In this document: positions 4,993 to 6,480 of the stretch, one piece after another | How the letters are laid out: every line of letters begins with the position of its first letter | Position numbering within the stretch: position 1 is the stretch's first letter | From: Alphaproteobacteria bacterium | GTDB lineage: Bacteria > Pseudomonadota > Alphaproteobacteria > SMXP01 | NCBI GenBank assembly: GCA_028280675.1 | Contig: JANQLI010000371.1 | Location: forward strand, 1-6,480 | Reading direction: 5' to 3' | Length of the DNA: 6,480 nucleotides | Made by a program: the position numbers and the translations under genes | Notes under the pieces: model-generated | Databases searched by the model: none | What the model saw: the letters and a program-made list of their open reading frames with translations, nothing else | What the model was told of the DNA's origin: nothing

Positions 4993-6480
4993 TCATGTAT
5001 CCGGCGTATAGTTGAGATTTGGCGCAAGCCAACGCTCGATGCTCGCGCGCGTGTCGCCTTTGCGTTCGGCGTAATCTGCGACTTGATCTTGTTCGATTTT
5101 GCCAACGCCAAAATACTCTGCCTGCGGGTGCGCAAAATAAAAGCCGCTCACGGATGCCCCCGGCCACATCGCAAAACTTTCTGTGAGTTTCACACCAATG
5201 GCGTTTTCGGCATTGAGCAATTGCCACAACGTCGCTTTTTCCGTGTGATCGGGACAGGCCGGATACCCTGGCGCTGGGCGAATGCCTTGATAGGATTCAG
5301 CAATCAAATCCTCATTGCTGAAGGCTTCATCGCTTGCATATCCCCAAAACTCTTTACGCACACGTTCATGCATGCGTTCTGCGAGTGCTTCAGCCAAACG
5401 ATCTGCCAAAGCCTGGAACAGAATGGCGGAGTAATCATCATGCGCCGCTTTAAACGCATCGGCTTTCTCTTTTTCGCCAATCCCAGCGGTCACTGCAAAG
5501 CCGCCGATATAATCTTTAATGCCTGTCTCAGCAGGCGCAACAAAATCCGCAAGCGCATAATTGGCGCGGCCTGATGTTTTTTTCATTTGTTGCCGCAGCG
5601 TGTGCACCGTCGCTTGCACTTGGTCACGGTCCTCATTTGTATAAACATCAAGGTCATCATCCTGCACCGCGTTCGCTGGCCAAAAACCAATCACCGCTTC
5701 GGCTGTGAGCCATTTTTCATCAATGATCTTTTGCAGCATATCTTGCGCATCATTATAAAGTTGCGTTGCCGCGTCACCGACAGTGGCATCCTCAAGGATA
5801 GCCGGAAATGTCCCGGCAAGCTCCCATGTCTGGAAGAATGGCGTCCAATCGATGTAGTTGGTGAGCTCAGTCAAATCATAATCATCAAACACTTTGGCGC
5901 CGAGGAAGGATGGCGTCGGCGCATCATAGCCTGTCCATTGGATGGGAACTTTATTCGCCCGCGCATCGGCAATGCTCTGGCGTTGTTTTTTCTGACGGCC
6001 GGCCGCATGACGTTCGGCAATTGCTTCATAATCATCGCGAATGCCAGCCATATAGGCATTGGCTTTATCTTCAGACACCAATTGCGACGCCACGCCTACG
6101 GCGCGCGACGCATCGGTGACATACACCGCCTGACCTTTTTTATAGTTGGGATTGATCTTCACTGCGGTGTGCACTTTGCTGGTGGTGGCGCCGCCAATCA
6201 TCAACGGCAGATGAAAGTCTTGCCGCTCCATCTCCGCCGCCACATGGCACATCTCATCAAGGCTCGGCGTGATCAATCCACTCAAGCCAATAATATCGAC
6301 ATTTTCTTTCCGCGCAGTGTCAAGAATCTCGGATGCATGCACCATCACGCCGAGATCAATCACCTCGAAATTATTACATTGCAACACAACACCCACAATG
6401 TTTTTGCCGATGTCATGCACATCACCCTTGACGGTCGCCATCAACACTTTCGGCAGTTGCGATTCTTCGCCGCTATCGAC
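4993..6480 (-). CDS. metH: Cobalamin-dependent methionine synthase, C-terminal 495 residues (5' end outside window)
   Basis: The frame stays open through the right edge (the last 11 codons, 6448-6480, read VDSGEESQLPK), so the gene continues beyond the window; the GTG at 6445 is internal. The fragment begins near the start of the B12-binding domain: TVKGDVHDIGKNIVGVV carries the DxHxxG motif, with the cobalt-ligating His at fragment residue 22, partner Asp20 and Ser73 (the TPS of GLSGLITPSLDEM), equivalent to E. coli His759, Asp757 and Ser810. GGATTS follows at about 96-101. The AdoMet-binding reactivation domain fills the rest: YIDWTPFF (about 209-216), RANYALADFVAP, and the signature RPAPGYPACPDHTEK from residue 401, then LTESFAMWPGASVSG. 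The C-terminus ...ERWLAPNLNYTPDT matches the usual MetH end. It makes methionine from homocysteine using methyl-tetrahydrofolate and is reactivated by AdoMet with a flavodoxin-type reductant. The homocysteine and folate domains lie outside; whether they are on the same polypeptide cannot be seen. Confidence 0.97.
   Translation of the reverse strand, partial: VDSGEESQLPKVLMATVKGDVHDIGKNIVGVVLQCNNFEVIDLGVMVHASEILDTARKENVDIIGLSGLITPSLDEMCHVAAEMERQDFHLPLMIGGATTSKVHTAVKINPNYKKGQAVYVTDASRAVGVASQLVSEDKANAYMAGIRDDYEAIAERHAAGRQKKQRQSIADARANKVPIQWTGYDAPTPSFLGAKVFDDYDLTELTNYIDWTPFFQTWELAGTFPAILEDATVGDAATQLYNDAQDMLQKIIDEKWLTAEAVIGFWPANAVQDDDLDVYTNEDRDQVQATVHTLRQQMKKTSGRANYALADFVAPAETGIKDYIGGFAVTAGIGEKEKADAFKAAHDDYSAILFQALADRLAEALAERMHERVRKEFWGYASDEAFSNEDLIAESYQGIRPAPGYPACPDHTEKATLWQLLNAENAIGVKLTESFAMWPGASVSGFYFAHPQAEYFGVGKIEQDQVADYAERKGDTRASIERWLAPNLNYTPDT

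Noticed and set aside
4584..5015. 143-codon plus-strand ORF
   Set aside because: Cys- and Arg-rich product with no motif; it overlaps the 27-residue gene in another frame and runs into the metH stop.

Overview
The window is best read as the edge of a moderate-GC alphaproteobacterial segment joined, near position 320-350, to a short stretch of very GC-rich coding DNA. The alphaproteobacterial reading rests on dispersed palindromes of the TTCGAGAC / ATCCTGAGGA type, which I know from many alphaproteobacterial genomes, and on the general character of the proteins. The genus cannot be fixed from the sequence. By count the first 300 bases are about 73% G+C; sampled rows of the RTX gene are about 45-52%, and a sampled row further right is about 53%.

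Layout from left to right: (1) positions 2-355, plus strand, the C-terminal 117 residues of an unrecognised protein in GC-rich codons; (2) 358-1374, plus strand, an RTX-type calcium-binding protein made almost wholly of 26 uninterrupted nonapeptide repeats plus a type I secretion-like C-terminus; (3) 1474-1608 and 2678-2831, two related composite palindromic repeats in the same orientation, each an inverted pair of REP-like hairpins; (4) between them, 1610-2635, minus strand, a Tat-exported homologue of haloalkane dehalogenase that keeps the nucleophile Asp but has Phe where the catalytic His should be; (5) 2900-3667, minus strand, a crotonase-fold protein with the active-site pattern of an ECI2-type delta3-delta2-enoyl-CoA isomerase, with its own candidate promoter; (6) 3809-4363, minus strand, a helical protein resembling the hemerythrin superfamily but lacking most expected iron ligands, followed by a good intrinsic terminator; (7) about 530 bases without a convincing gene (4364-4896), containing a perfect DnaA-box 9-mer in an inverted repeat and a 16-base palindrome; (8) 4897-4980, plus strand, a 27-residue single-span membrane miniprotein with a strong Shine-Dalgarno; (9) 4993-6480, minus strand, the C-terminal 495 residues of cobalamin-dependent methionine synthase (metH), running off the right edge.

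The genes do not form one pathway. The terminator at 3752-3779 and the repeats at 2678-2831 and 1474-1608 break the minus-strand genes into separate units. The isomerase fits beta-oxidation of unsaturated fatty acids, metH fits methionine and one-carbon metabolism, and the RTX and Tat proteins are predicted to leave the cytoplasm. I see no complete novel multi-gene system. The most noteworthy points are the triad-deficient dehalogenase homologue inside a repeat-bracketed cassette, the unannotated 27-residue membrane protein, and the abrupt composition break at the left end.
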